Positions 43,995 to 55,483 of a stretch of 64,000 nucleotides of DNA are shown in pieces. Position 1 is the stretch's first letter. Each line of letters opens with the position of its first letter. A program made the translations under genes and the position numbers. Source of the DNA: Alectoria sarmentosa (lineage: Eukaryota > Ascomycota > Lecanoromycetes > Lecanorales > Parmeliaceae); NCBI GenBank assembly GCA_009733775.1, contig WOGZ01000011.1, positions 186,001 to 250,000 on the forward strand. The letters are read 5' to 3'. The notes under the pieces are model-generated. The model was not told the DNA's origin and searched no databases. It was given only the letters and a program-made list of their open reading frames with translations.

Positions 43995-44060
43995 AGACTT
44001 TTGATACCCGCACGTAGCTTTTTGATACATGTATGTAGTCTTTTGATACATATACGTAAC
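43995..44060 (+). repeat. Left terminal inverted repeat of the AT-rich element
   Basis: Begins AGACTTTTGATACCCGCACG and ends ATACGTAAC. It contains three tandem TTTTGATAC-based units. Compared with the right end it carries G-to-A and C-to-T differences. Confidence 0.8.
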
Positions 44061-46362
44061 CCCTTTAGCTAGATAAAAATAAACTAATAAAACGAATATA
44101 CCTTCAAACATCAATAATTCATCATATCACGTGACTTAAAGCTAAAACTAATGAAAGTTGAAAACTAATTTCTTATGCGAGTATAAAAAGAAAATTATTT
44201 ATACGCGAATAATCTTTTAATATATACATCAAATTTGCGAAAGAAATTCTCAATTTTCATAATAACAATAATTACATTAAAGAAACTTCTTCTCTCGTAA
44301 AAATATATCTTTTTTTTACGATAATTTCACATTCGTGCCAAATCACTATTTTTTCAACAAAATCTTTCAAAACAAATATTTAATGTCATTCTTTTATCAA
44401 TCGAATCGCCATAAACCTTTTATCATTATTATTAAATTTAATTGCGTTTATTAACACTCTTCTTATCTCATTAATTCAAAAATACGTTTTCAAAAAAAGT
44501 TATGCCATCGCTACAAAACGCTTGAATAAAGACAAAAAAGAAAAAAAAAAAATATGACTGCGCTGCACTCATAAAAGAAAAATTCATAAAATTACAAATT
44601 AAAAAAGAAAACATAAAAGCTCACAAACTAATAACTATTCATTCAATTATATTTTAAACCTCGATAAAAAAAAATACGTGATGCTTAAAAATTAAAAACG
44701 CGTTTCACAATCATAACTTTAATAAATGAATAATTTATATAATTCATCGAATAACTGCTTTAATCAATTAAATAAAAAATAAATTAATAAAAAAACAATT
44801 AATCGTGCTACATTAAATGACATTCTTTATAATTTACATCAAAATATAAACGAAAAAAATCTCATTTAAAAGCATCGCGATATCTATAATGCGAAAATCA
44901 AAATTCGCCATCAAAACCTAAAACCATTTACGTTCACACAAGTTTTACTCAAATAATTACACACATTAAACGAATAATATATCAAATTTCTAAAAAACTC
45001 AAAAAATCGTGTCACACATCTCTTTTTCTCACAAACATTCTATCAAAAGATGTTAAAAAAAAATTAAAAGGTGATAATTATAAATTGCATATACAAAACG
45101 AATAAATATAAGTTTTCTTTACTTATTATCACGAACGCAAACGCTTTAAAAAAATCATTTTATATAATCTTTTACTTTTTAATTACGAAAAAATATAATA
45201 ATTATTTTTGAACGCTACAATAATATCGAAATATGTGCATTAAATTAAATATTTTTAATTCAATCATCATTATTATTAATCGCGAAAAGACTTTAATTAA
45301 TGTTTATAACGCATTTTTTTCAAACTCTGAGCATATACTTTATATTTAACATATTAATTAAAACATTATCATTAATTGCAAACAATATTTCTATATCAAA
45401 AAAGATTGAATTAAATTTTACACTCATTAATTTCAAATTATATACGCAATTATTATAATTACTTTTGAAATTGAATAAACGTCTTTTCAAAAAATTTATA
45501 ATCGTTATAACATCGCAATTTATATTTATTTAACGAAAATATAAATCACCTCCTTTCGAATCAAATTTATTTTATATTATATTAATTAAAAACCTCATTT
45601 TTTTAACACTATCAACTCGAAAAACGAAAATAACAATTCAATCTTGAAAAAAAAACTTAAATTTTCAATCGATATAAAATCTTTCGCCTTAATTGTTATG
45701 ATTAAAAATTAATTTTAAATAAAAAATCTCAAAATTATTATCAAAGATATCGTAAAGCTTTTTTCAAAATAACGCAATACATATATCAACGAATTTAAAA
45801 ACGCAAAAACAATAATAACAATACAACTTCGTTAATTTATATTTCGCGATATTATTGCTTATATAATATTATACGTATTATATCGAACGCTAAATTAATA
45901 TCAAAAAATCGCGAAAAAAAAATCGAAAAATTATATTAACAACTTTATCACGATATTAAAACTCTCTTATTATTATAAAATACAAATAAAAATAACATAA
46001 AAAACTAAAACAATTTCAATTAAAAATATACATTTTTATTAACGATACAAAAAATCAACAATCTTTTATATACGAAATGCGTTTATTATAAAAAAATTTA
46101 AATAATTAATCGATTCACTTCTTATTATATATAAATCGATCGTCGCTTATATAAAAAATAAGTTTATAAATATTCATAAGCTTTTTATACGAGCGAAGCT
46201 TATATTTCAAAAATTTATATAATAAAAATTATTACAATTTAAATACATGAAAATCAATTTAAATCAATAAAACAATAAAATTGCGCGAAATTCAATAAAA
46301 AAGCGAAAAAAAAACGAAAAAAAAAACAAAAAAGAGATTATATAATTATATTAATTAAATTT

Positions 46363-46420
46363 TCAAAATTTTCAAAATCTTTAAAATCTTCGAAATCTTC
46401 GAAATTTTCGAAATTTAATT
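46363..46420. repeat. Short tandem repeat of 8-9-bp units
   Basis: Repeated AAATTTTC/AAATCTTCG units inside the AT-rich block; simple sequence only. Confidence 0.55.
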
Positions 46421-47488
46421 ATGATCGTGCTTTAAATTTCGACTTTAAATATATATCTCTTAAAACAATTAAACCTACGTGTGCGCCCGAAAACGACTTA
46501 TAAAACGACTCACAAAACGACAATATCACATTTAATGTAATAACTAAATAAACTTTATCAAAAGACTCTCAACTTAAAAAACATTAATATCGATTCAACT
46601 CGAAAATCGATGTTATAAACCTATTACAAAAGCTTTTTAACAATCATAGATACAACATACAAAAACATTCTAAAACTATCAAAAAAGATTCAATCAAATA
46701 GCGACGTCTTTAAACTCAAAAAATATTACACAAGCTTAATAAAAAACAATAACATTACGCTATCAATCAAAACGACATATTTATGCCTTTTTAATTTGAC
46801 AAATTCATTAACGAACTATTTAAAAAACATAATCAATTCAAAAACATCGCTAAACGTCTTCATAATTAACAAATATATAATTTTAATAAAAAAAACAAAT
46901 TAAATTTATTAAATCACACATCAAAACGAATATTTAATTATTAAAAGAAATATGATTTTTAATATATAATATTTATTAATTCTCTTATTAAATTAATAAT
47001 TATATTATCTTCTTTAATTATCATATAAGCTTAAATTATAAAAAAAGTTTAATTTATAATAACAATTTCGATGAGATCTTTAATTGAACGATCACGACAA
47101 TAAGAAATTATAAAAAAAAAAAAAATTATAAAAAAAATGAGAGAAAATTTTACACGATCGCATAATAAAAGTAAATAAAAAAATTCAACACCCGTTTAAC
47201 AATAAAATGCTAAAACGATATTTAATTCTTTTCATATATAATATCAATATATAATTCAATTAATATTCGAATATAATGATTTTTATAATTTTTTAAAATC
47301 TTGATATTTATACTTTTTTTTTTTTACACCTTTCACATTTTAATCGATTTATTTTATATCAAATCACATTCTCATCTCTTCAATCTTTTATTAATTAATT
47401 ATAAACTTTTTTCTCTTTTTATTCAACATTATTTAAATCAAAATTATTATAAATAATATAAATTAACAAAAAATTAAATTAAATTACA

Positions 47489-47647
47489 TGTCATGATTTC
47501 AGCCCACAGCCCTACATGACTCGATCGGGCCTAGCGCGGCTTGGCGCTACCTACATATTCGGGCTTCACAGCATATATTTCTCTTCATAGTTATTATTCC
47601 GTTTATAGCGGAATACAAAGCATTCAGCATCATTCCGTTCCCTGACA
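47489..47647. mobile_element. Solo LTR (159 bp) with TTACA target-site duplication
   Basis: A GC-richer island inside the AT-rich block begins TGTCATGATTTCAGCCC and ends CCGTTCCCTGACA, giving TGTCA...TGACA inverted ends. It is flanked by perfect 5-bp duplications, TTACA at 47484-47488 and 47648-47652. Together these are the hallmarks of a retrotransposon LTR left by recombination between the two LTRs. It contains unmutated C/G-rich words (GATCGGGCCTAGCGCGGC), so it landed after the surrounding sequence had been degraded, or was too short to be recognised. Confidence 0.82.
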
Positions 47648-48124
47648 TTACATCATAAATCTATTTACACCTCATCACATCACTCTTTTAAATAAATCTC
47701 GCGCATAAAAATTTATCAATAAATCGTTTAATAACGTGTTTTTAACACAATTCAATTATTTGATACGTTATATATAAAAAGTACAATTATAAAGCTTTAT
47801 CATCACTTAAATTTTTTTTTCATAATCTCACAAAAAAAAATTCTATCAAATTTTTTCAAAGTGAAAAAGAAAATTGCTTAATTTTCAACATTCTTTGATA
47901 AAAAATGCATTATTTAATGTTGAAACTTAAATTTAATGTTTTTCACTATTTCCTTAATGCGAAATTCTTTATCGATCATTTACATACACATATAAACGCA
48001 TAAAAGCTTTTCTTAATTATCGAGTTTTATTCAATACATTATTCGCTCTATTATTGCTTTTTATCTATAAAAACTTTTCAATCATTCAATTTTTAATATT
48101 ATAATATTTATTCAAATAATTATA

Positions 48125-48600
48125 TATGAAATAATTAAGTGATATTCGATCAAATCGTTTATAATAACGACGTAAACCTTTTTACATTCAAAAACGTTTT
48201 ATTTTACATTTTATATACTCATAAAAAACTTCGACGTCGTGCGATATATCCTCATTCATCGATATCGTCATCATCAAATTCTGACTTTATATCAAAAAAA
48301 TAAATCATCTTCGCTTCGCTCTTCACTTTATTTTTCGCAAATTTTCTTCACAAATTTCGTTATTTCGATACTTATTCAAATAATTAAACAATATTCGATC
48401 AAATCGTTTATAACGATAACGTAAATCTTTTTACATTTAAAAACGTCTTATTTTACGTTTCATATATTTATAAAAAACTTCGACGTCGTGCGATATATTC
48501 TCATTCATCAATATCGCCGCCATCAAATTCTAACTTCACATCAAAAAAATAAATCATCTTCACTTCGCTCTCCGCTTCGCTCTCCGCTCTACTCTTCACA
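48125..48600. repeat. Two-unit tandem duplication, period about 250 bp
   Basis: Two consecutive units share ATATTCGATCAAATCGTTTA, CTTCGACGTCGTGCGATATA and ATCAAAAAAATAAATCATCT in the same order, about 250 bp apart. Differences are mostly transitions, so the duplication predates at least part of the AT drift. Confidence 0.65.
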
Positions 48601-48644
48601 AATTCATTCATTCATATTTATTTACTTATCGCCGCGACGATGCA

Positions 48645-48722
48645 AACAAACAAGCAAATAAATAAATAAATAAAATATCGTTACGATAATATTTTACTTA
48701 TTTACTTACTTGCTTATTTACT
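48645..48722. repeat. Imperfect palindrome (about 80 bp)
   Basis: An arm of AAATAAATAAATAAA words followed by ATATCGT is mirrored after a very short loop by ACGATAATATTTTA and TTATTTACTTACTTG. The pair could fold into a long hairpin. Confidence 0.55.
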
Positions 48723-49111
48723 TACACGGTCGTTCAAAAAAAAAAAAAAAACTGCGACGTTTAATCGAAAAATGAATTAATTAACGTATGACATTTTCTT
48801 CAATACGTCGTGACGTTAATTCGACAAATATCATAATAAATACTTCGAGAATTTATATACTTTAAAAAAAAATTTATATAATATCTGCGCGTCTGTTAAA
48901 ACGCACGACGTAATTAAATATTAATATCGATTTTAACGTCGCTATAAATGATAATTAACTAAATTTTTCAATCAAATGAAATTGCAAACCTACTTTTTAA
49001 TCATTATATCACAATTTCTAATCGTTACGAAGATTTATTTGACTACATATTCCACTTTTTTTAAAAATTCCAAAAAGGATCATGCGTCAATAAAGGTATG
49101 CAAAATAGAGA

Positions 49112-49177
49112 GTTACATACATGTATCAAAAGGCTACATACATGTATCAAAAAGCTACGTGCCGGTATCAAAAGCCT
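49112..49177 (-). repeat. Right terminal inverted repeat of the AT-rich element
   Basis: Its reverse complement begins AGGCTTTTGATACCGGCACG and ends ATGTATGTAAC. It preserves the GC-richer version of the repeat unit. Confidence 0.8.
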
Positions 49178-49466
49178 AAATTATTTTTGTACAACATCAC
49201 AAGAAATCGGAGTCGACCATACCGATAGCCTATTTCAACGATTCGCCCATCAAAAGAGCTGCTGCTAATAGATCTGAGCCGAAGTTAGAAGACTAACCCA
49301 ATTTGGACCCGCATCGCAGTAGTCTAGGTTAAGCCTAGCGGTGAACCAGGGCTCACAGGGCTGCATCAAGGCAAGGCTGAGAACAAATTCCATCTTTGCA
49401 AGGCTGCATGTCGACGCCTCAGACCCAGCTGTCGTCAGCTTTCTATCAGCGGACAGAAGGTCGAGA

Positions 49467-52400
49467 ATGTCTTTCGGTTTCTCTGTTGGTGATTTCATCA
49501 CCGTCGGAAAGCTTATACTCAGCATCGTCTCTTCTCTACGTGCCTCGTCCATCGCCGAGTATCGCGAGCTCATAATCGAGCTCCACGGCCTTCAACGGGC
49601 CCTTCACGAGATTGAACATCTTAAATGCCACCCCAGCCAAGAGCCAGCCATCAATGGCATCAAAGTAGCTGCTCTCATGTGCCAGTATCCTCTAGACGAG
49701 TTTGCTGGTAGGTTGAGGAAGTTCGACAGCTTGATTGCCGGCAACGCGGGGTATGTGCCAAAAATGGACAAGGTGAAGATGTGGGGCAAAAAGCTGAGGT
49801 GGGGTTTTTGTATGGAAGAAGAAGTTGTGAAACTCAGAGCCTACCTTGTGGTACACGTTGGAAGCTTAAATATGAGATTGATCACGCAAGGCTTGTGAGT
49901 AGCCGACCGAAGACTCAAATTCATGATACTAAGATATCCTGATAGGATGTCGACATCATTCGTGACAGAGCAGAACCAGGTATTTCATGAAAATCTAGAG
50001 CCTAGGTTTGAAAGATCCGATCTAGCAATGGTCAGTATGCAACACGACCTTCAAGCAAATGGATCCCTTGCGCGGAGTAACAACTCCATCTTGAGAAAAT
50101 TGTACAGCCTTATTACTGGGTAGGTTTTCTGATAATATGAGGTCATCATCACAGAGCTGACTCGGTCCAGGGACGTGGTTTTCCAATTAAAGACCCTGGT
50201 CGATCTCGCCAATAAGGTCTGGCAGTCCAACATGCAGATCATGAGCTTCATCATTAACATACAATCATCGAGTCCTTCTCCAGAGCTGCGATACACATGG
50301 GTCCAAGAACCGATCAAGTTCGAAGATGCAATGGGTCGGGTCATCCCAATTCCTTCCGAATACGATTGGGGGGCAAGTAGATCCTTGTTCAAAGTTGTGA
50401 GAATGTCATACTCATTTTCCTCCTGAAGAAACTAGAAGCCGTTATCATGGCTCAATTCGAAAAGGGACCTGGATATGAAAAGATTCGCGCCGGCGAATAT
50501 GAGCTCTTCAACACATTAGACAGCTCACAGATCGTTTCCCGGGCCGAAAGCGAGTTTTTGACTCCTGGTTTGAGCATTACGATGGCTATCATTGTCGGAC
50601 GATACCATTCAGCCGACTTCGATCGCTGTCCGCGGCCTGGCTGCAAATCCGAGAAGTTCAACAATAATGAGTCAGGAGGTAGGACCTGGTACGATTCATG
50701 TTGGCACAGCCTCCTACTTAGGTTAAAGTCATGTCCACTAATTGTAATAAAGTCGAGTTTGCAAGGCCTACTTTGACCATGCCCAAAAGTCTTTACCACT
50801 TCCGCTAAGACCTCCCGAAGAAGATTTTGTCACCTTCGTTCCTTACAGCCATCGAATGAAAGGACTAAAACGGAAAAGGTTTAGTATTCTGACAGACAAA
50901 GAAAGTGAACCCGAGCAGTGTCACAAAAAAATGCGATTGGAAGGAAGAATGTTCAAGAATTTCCGGACTCAAATGACCCTGCTAGCTCAATCACCATCAG
51001 TCTCAAACATCAGGAGCCCTAGAATTAGACTCTGTCCACGCGATTTCTCGAGAAACGATCCTATGAAAAAGACGCCCACCCGGGTGCGACCCGCTCGGCA
51101 ACAGCCTTCTCAAAAGCAGCAGATTTTATGCGCGCCAGATAGTGAATTGTGTAGCTCTCCATGTGAGACTTCGACACCCAAACACAAATCAATGATTAAG
51201 AAGTTTACAGTTCTCAAGACCACAGGCACTAGGAAGCAAACTTACTTGCCGGACGACTCATGGGGCTTGTCTCATAACGCTGCAATGAATCAGGTCGGTG
51301 CAGAACTCCGTTAAAATCCGGCCAATGAAGAGCAAAACGTAGCGACGTTGACGCTGAGTTCCCTACAGGTTCTAATTGATGATGGCAAACGTCCGGCTTT
51401 TGGACCACGGACGGTAGTTTCTGAGCCTCTTTGGACGGCCATGTCCGACAGTGCATCTGTTCATACCGTCGAGACAGCTCCTCCTCTACTCGGAGATATT
51501 GGGATTCAACGCAAGTCCTCAATCGAACCTACTTCTTTGACCGACGACTTCTGGACTCCTGTATCAAAAATCCATCCATTCTTTTATTCAGATATGCCTC
51601 CCTGGTCCTCACTCAAACCAGCCTTTGATACTTCTAGAGCATCTGCTCGCGAAGGGAATCACGAGACGTATTCAGCATGTCTAGATACCCCAGAGAATGT
51701 GAATCTAGAGAAATGTCTGCGGTGTCGTTTGCTGGAGAAACAAGTACTAGCATGATGTCCGAAGTCCTTAAGCAGTGCTGACTCGCAATCTAGTGCGACG
51801 GGCACACGCCTTGTTGTCGTCACGACACAACTCTGTGGACGCCGATACTATGGACTTGGATAAACATCAACAACTTGGTTTATTCCTTGGAAGATCGGGA
51901 TGCGGACGACCTCTACCGCTTTGCATATCCTCTAAGCTACTACGTCATCCGATCGCGCTCACTTCATATCACTCATGGACATGGCTTTTCCCTACATATT
52001 ACGCCTAAAGATTTACTCTATGAGGATTGTAAGTACCTCGATTTCCTATTAATAGCAAGCTATGTTCAACAGCCAATTCCCTTCTTATTGATAATCCCTG
52101 ATCTAATTATGACTGATGCTAAAGAACATCTAGACCTCCTTTCCCAATACTTGGAATCCTATGTGTACAATGTGTACAATGGCTTTGATCGAATGGTGGC
52201 TGAAACCTTCGAGGGCCGTTCTTTTACCATGCAGCTCCTGACCACCGCACACCGTTTCTGGCGACAGACGAAAAGCAGCCAGATTCTACAAGCCTTGAAA
52301 ATTATTGTTTTATTTAGGCTCAAATCCCTCGCTCCGCTCGTCTATCGCCCTCCCGTGTTTGCAGGGGAACCTGATGATACAAAGTCTGAGCTCCACAAGC

Positions 52401-52921
52401 AGACCATTGCCCCCAATTTAGTGCATTACAGTGTAGAGAACTTGCTAAGGAGAGAGTGCCGCAGGCTACAACAAGAACTACTGAAGACTTTATCAGACCT
52501 ATATGCGAAAGTCTCTGCGGGCGACAAGCTAGAGCACTTCCCATGGGTATTTCTTCTATCTGCGATCAACTTGATAATTTGGGAAGAGATGGTGTACGAA
52601 AGCTACTACGACAAGGACAAAGATGATGGCCCTCTAAAAGAGATTGAGGTGGAGCTGATTTCTTCTAAAGACCCGATCGCGGTTGAAAGTCTGCGTGGAT
52701 ATATGCAGATCACCGCTGTTCCAACCATTATCGGCCGTTTCCATGCCACGTCCCAGCGAATTCCCAAGTTCTCGGACTGGGATACCTCACAGCATGGCCA
52801 CTTGTTCAACAGTGATAAGGCAACCTGTGAAATGATGACAGAAATGCGGGTTAACGTCCGCGCACATCGTATGTATTTCCAGTATCAAGCCCGGAAAGTC
52901 CAACACTTGAACTTAAATTGA
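49467..52921 (+). CDS. STAND-N-like + ubiquitin-like domain + C-terminal Cys-cluster protein, 1030 aa, seven exons
   Basis: Exons 49467-49894, 49946-50119, 50171-50372, 50429-50678, 50758-51293, 51369-51743 and 51794-52921 close in frame. Residues 1-143 match the N-terminal helical domain of fungal STAND-type proteins (MSFGFSVGDFITVGKLI). Residues about 235-320 hold the fungal ubiquitin-like domain (RYTWVQEPIKFEDAMGRVIP, IRAGEYELFN, GLSITMAIIVG) followed by CPRPGC and the cysteine of VCKAYFDHA. A basic disordered linker follows. Residues 646-663 form CLRCRLLEKQCDGHTPCC, a Zn2Cys6-like half cluster, and the remaining 365 residues are helical. Intron 3 (50373-50428) requires a GC donor (GCAAGT). 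Exon 7 contains an unused GTAAGT near 52030. Either half could be a separate gene; the 51294-51368 intron joins them in phase with a good branch site. Function unknown. Confidence 0.68.
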
Positions 52922-53554
52922 CACCATCATCAGAGGACTATCTGGAGGCTCGAGCGGTTGCCAAGTTTAATCGAAACGATTTTATTTCGCTGTCGGACAA
53001 ATATATTTCGATGTTGGTCCTCAACACACCAATTGACGACATCTAGGAGACTAGGCGCAGTGAATTAATTGGAACTTATTCGGAAGGTTGAATTCGGGAT
53101 CATTGGCTGGAATTCATGATTAATTCGCAAGTTCTTCGAGTAGGTTACCAATATACGACGCCTCTTCAGTCCTTGCCATGTCAAACAAAGCCATTGCACA
53201 TGACGAGAAAACCCGTTTATTTTATCTCAAAAGCGACTTCCTACAATCCAACGACGCCAGCCACAAGAAGCGGCCATCCTCGTTGCAAGACAAGCATTGT
53301 CTAAACCCCCTACTTTTCAAACCTCAAAGAAGCGAACAAGGCCCCCTTTTTAGCCTATCAAAGCTCTTGGTAACAGAGACAAAGCGGAACCTATCTCGCA
53401 ATACTGCCAACCTCAGTCTCTCTTGTTCTCCCGATGACAAAGAAACCACGAACAGCGACCTCCTTCCGAAACCCTTGACCAGTCACCCGAGACTTTTTCG
53501 CACTCTATACCCTTCAGTGGAGGAGCTACAGCACATCATCGCGACGACCCCATC
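52922..53554. other. Intergenic, nothing recognised
   Basis: A frame from 53178 overlaps the next gene out of phase and has no family resemblance. Confidence 0.4.
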
Positions 53555-54691
53555 ATGTCCTTTACCTTCCCTCGTCCAGCGCCATCGTTGCCGGTCAACG
53601 AAACCGCCCAGATCTCCCCCATGCACTCCCCCAAGGACCCGTCCAAAACATTCTCAAGCCTCATAAGCCACCTGAACATCGCGCACGACAATGCAAGCCT
53701 GAAACTGGAATTACCAACGCCCTCAGCTACTCGCCCAGTCTCGGATCAAAGTTGCGACGTCCAGATGCTTTTGGTCGATCCACCGACTCCACGCGCCTCG
53801 GTAAGAGAGGCTTCAAAGAAAAATTCGACCATCATGAGCCACTGTACGCTCCCACCCTCCAACCCCACCTCTTCCAAGCCCACACCCAGAGCCTCACATA
53901 TCAACCCACCCCCACCCGCATCCACCCCCCCACCAAGACCAAAACACAGCAACCCACCCCCTTCCAAACCCCCCCAAGCAAGGCCTCCCTACAATCCCCA
54001 GCCATCATCGCAAACGCGCTACGTCGACATGCTCCTCGGTCTGGACACCATACCGCGCTCGCACAACCTCTTCGCCTCCTTCAGCACCTGGATCCTGCTC
54101 GCGGGCTTCATCGTGGTCCCCGGCACCTTCGTCAGCGTGGAAGACAGCAAGACGTTGCAAAAGGGCGCCAAGGACAGCAAGGTGGAGCACGCGGTGCTCA
54201 ACACGGTCAAGCACGCCTCGCTCATCTGGGTCGCGGGCTTCTGCTGCGTGGTCGGCGGGGCGGGCATGGTGTGGCTGTGGTGGCGGTGGAGGAGCAATTA
54301 CGTCTGGTTGATCAATAAAATCTTCCTGTAAGTGGATAGACATTAACCTAACCTACCTACCTACCTACCTATATACCTACCTTACTATATCATCACCTCT
54401 CAATAATAATGAAGAACGCGCTCGCTGACAATATCGATGGGATTGAACAGAGTCGGGCTACTGAATTCCGTCGCCGGTTTGATCTCAACGCTCATCAACG
54501 TCTACTCGCAACAAGGGGGCCGGTTCTCCATCACGGCCAAGATCACGGTGGGCGCGACGGCGTCGTGCACGGGCATCACGGCGCTGCTGTATTTTTTGTA
54601 CAATTTCTGGATCCTGCAGGGGGTGAGGAAGAAGCATCATCGGCAGGAGTTGGAGCTCGAGAGTCGGGGAAGAAAGCTGGATACGATGTAA
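53555..54691 (+). CDS. Conserved fungal multi-pass membrane protein, 337 aa
   Basis: Exon 1 is 53555-54327, the intron 54328-54450 (123 nt, GTAAGT...AACAG) and exon 2 54451-54691. The first 150 residues are Pro/Ser-rich and cytosolic in character (PPPPASTPPPRPKHSNPPP). Then RYVDMLLGLDTIPRSHNLFA precedes four hydrophobic segments: FSTWILLAGFIVVPGTFV; LIWVAGFCCVVGGAGMVWLW; NSVAGLISTLINVYSQ; and CTGITALLYFLYNFW. The intron interrupts NKIFL/GLLNS between helices 2 and 3. The WWRWR.NYVWL.NKIFL segment is typical of an uncharacterised ascomycete membrane-protein family. The intron holds a (CCTA)n microsatellite. Confidence 0.82.
54353..54384 (+). repeat. CCTA tetranucleotide microsatellite in an intron
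   Basis: About six imperfect CCTA/CCTA(TATA) units lie inside the intron of the membrane-protein gene. It is an ordinary simple repeat, not a telomere. Confidence 0.7.
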
Positions 54692-55483
54692 TGCTGCCCA
54701 GAGACGGTGAGGCGCATAGGTGATGGGTTGGGTTGATGGTTGAAGGATGGATATTGGCCAAAAGCCCCAAGTGCTGCGGTCTTGAAGGAAGGAGGGAGGG
54801 AGGGGATGGATAGCACATGATGTCGTGTTTCGCTTGGTTGATTTTGTCTATACGAGTTCTAGCCATCGGTTTAAGCTTTTCTGAGAGATTCTGCAATTTG
54901 ACTTCCACGTTGAATATTCGGAAGTCAGTGAGATCAGAGAGACCATGTTCGTGTGTATGTACTCACATTTGACACTTCCTAAAGCGCCCGGTAGCAGTGC
55001 CGGAAAAAGGTCTTATTCTCCAAGAGAACAAAGGCTAGAACAATGCCCGATTTAAAGTAAAGAGTTTCCAGCTCTACTGGATCTAATAAGGGCAGTGAGA
55101 ACGATATTTCTCACATGACATGACTTCAGGAAACAATGTCTGGGAGAGTTTTGAAGTTGAGAGAGGGCACGCCGAGATCTATTGGATCACACAATACTCT
55201 AGTAGCGATATTGAAAACTCGCCCTGAAAATCGAGTCCGCAACACGGGTTTGAACAACTGCTTTCGGACGAACATCAGATCATCCCCAACATCTTTCGAA
55301 TATTCCAAGTAACAGTTTCGCAAAGCATCACCCTTCCATGGACGCATTTCATTCTGAGACTGCGGCACACATCGATCTACTGCTGCTTGCCATCCGGAGC
55401 CTTGCTAGAAAGTCGCAAGTCAGAAGAGTAGCGGCTGTGATCTCCAGTACACGACTCATGATCGTGCTTGCCACCTGTTGTCT
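54692..55483. other. Intergenic, doubtful minus-strand frame
   Basis: A minus-strand frame at about 55347-55126 (MRPWKGDALRNCYLEYSKDV) looks mildly protein-like but starts without context and has no known relatives. Confidence 0.35.

Larger units (their letters stand above)
43995..49177. mobile_element. 5.2-kb AT-rich, RIP-degraded element bounded by 66-bp inverted repeats
   Basis: The left end (43995-44060) and the reverse complement of the right end (49112-49177) match at about 61 of 66 positions, and most of the differences are transitions. Each end is built of three tandem units of about 20-22 bp based on CTTTTGATACATGTATGTAG. The whole interior is extremely AT-rich, with stops in all frames and G largely confined to CpG. 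This is what RIP leaves of a multicopy transposon. No transposase or other coding sequence can be read, so the class is unknown. A target duplication could not be defined at the outer edges. Confidence 0.75.

Noticed and set aside
43995..49177. Short reading frames inside the AT-rich block (for example 48239-48424 and 48976-49179)
   Set aside because: Composition is Lys/Ile/Phe/Asn-dominated as expected from AT-rich noise; no motif and stops everywhere.
44000..49200. AT-rich block as a centromere or mitochondrial insertion
   Set aside because: It has discrete inverted-repeat ends, is only 5.2 kb and has no mitochondrial genes; a degraded transposon explains it better.
53178..53666. 162-codon frame upstream of the membrane-protein gene
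   Set aside because: It overlaps the start of the membrane-protein gene in another frame, is low-complexity and is unlike any family.
54353..54384. CCTA repeats as a possible internal telomere tract
   Set aside because: The period is 4 bp (CCTA), not the 6-bp TTAGGG/CCCTAA, and it lies in an intron.
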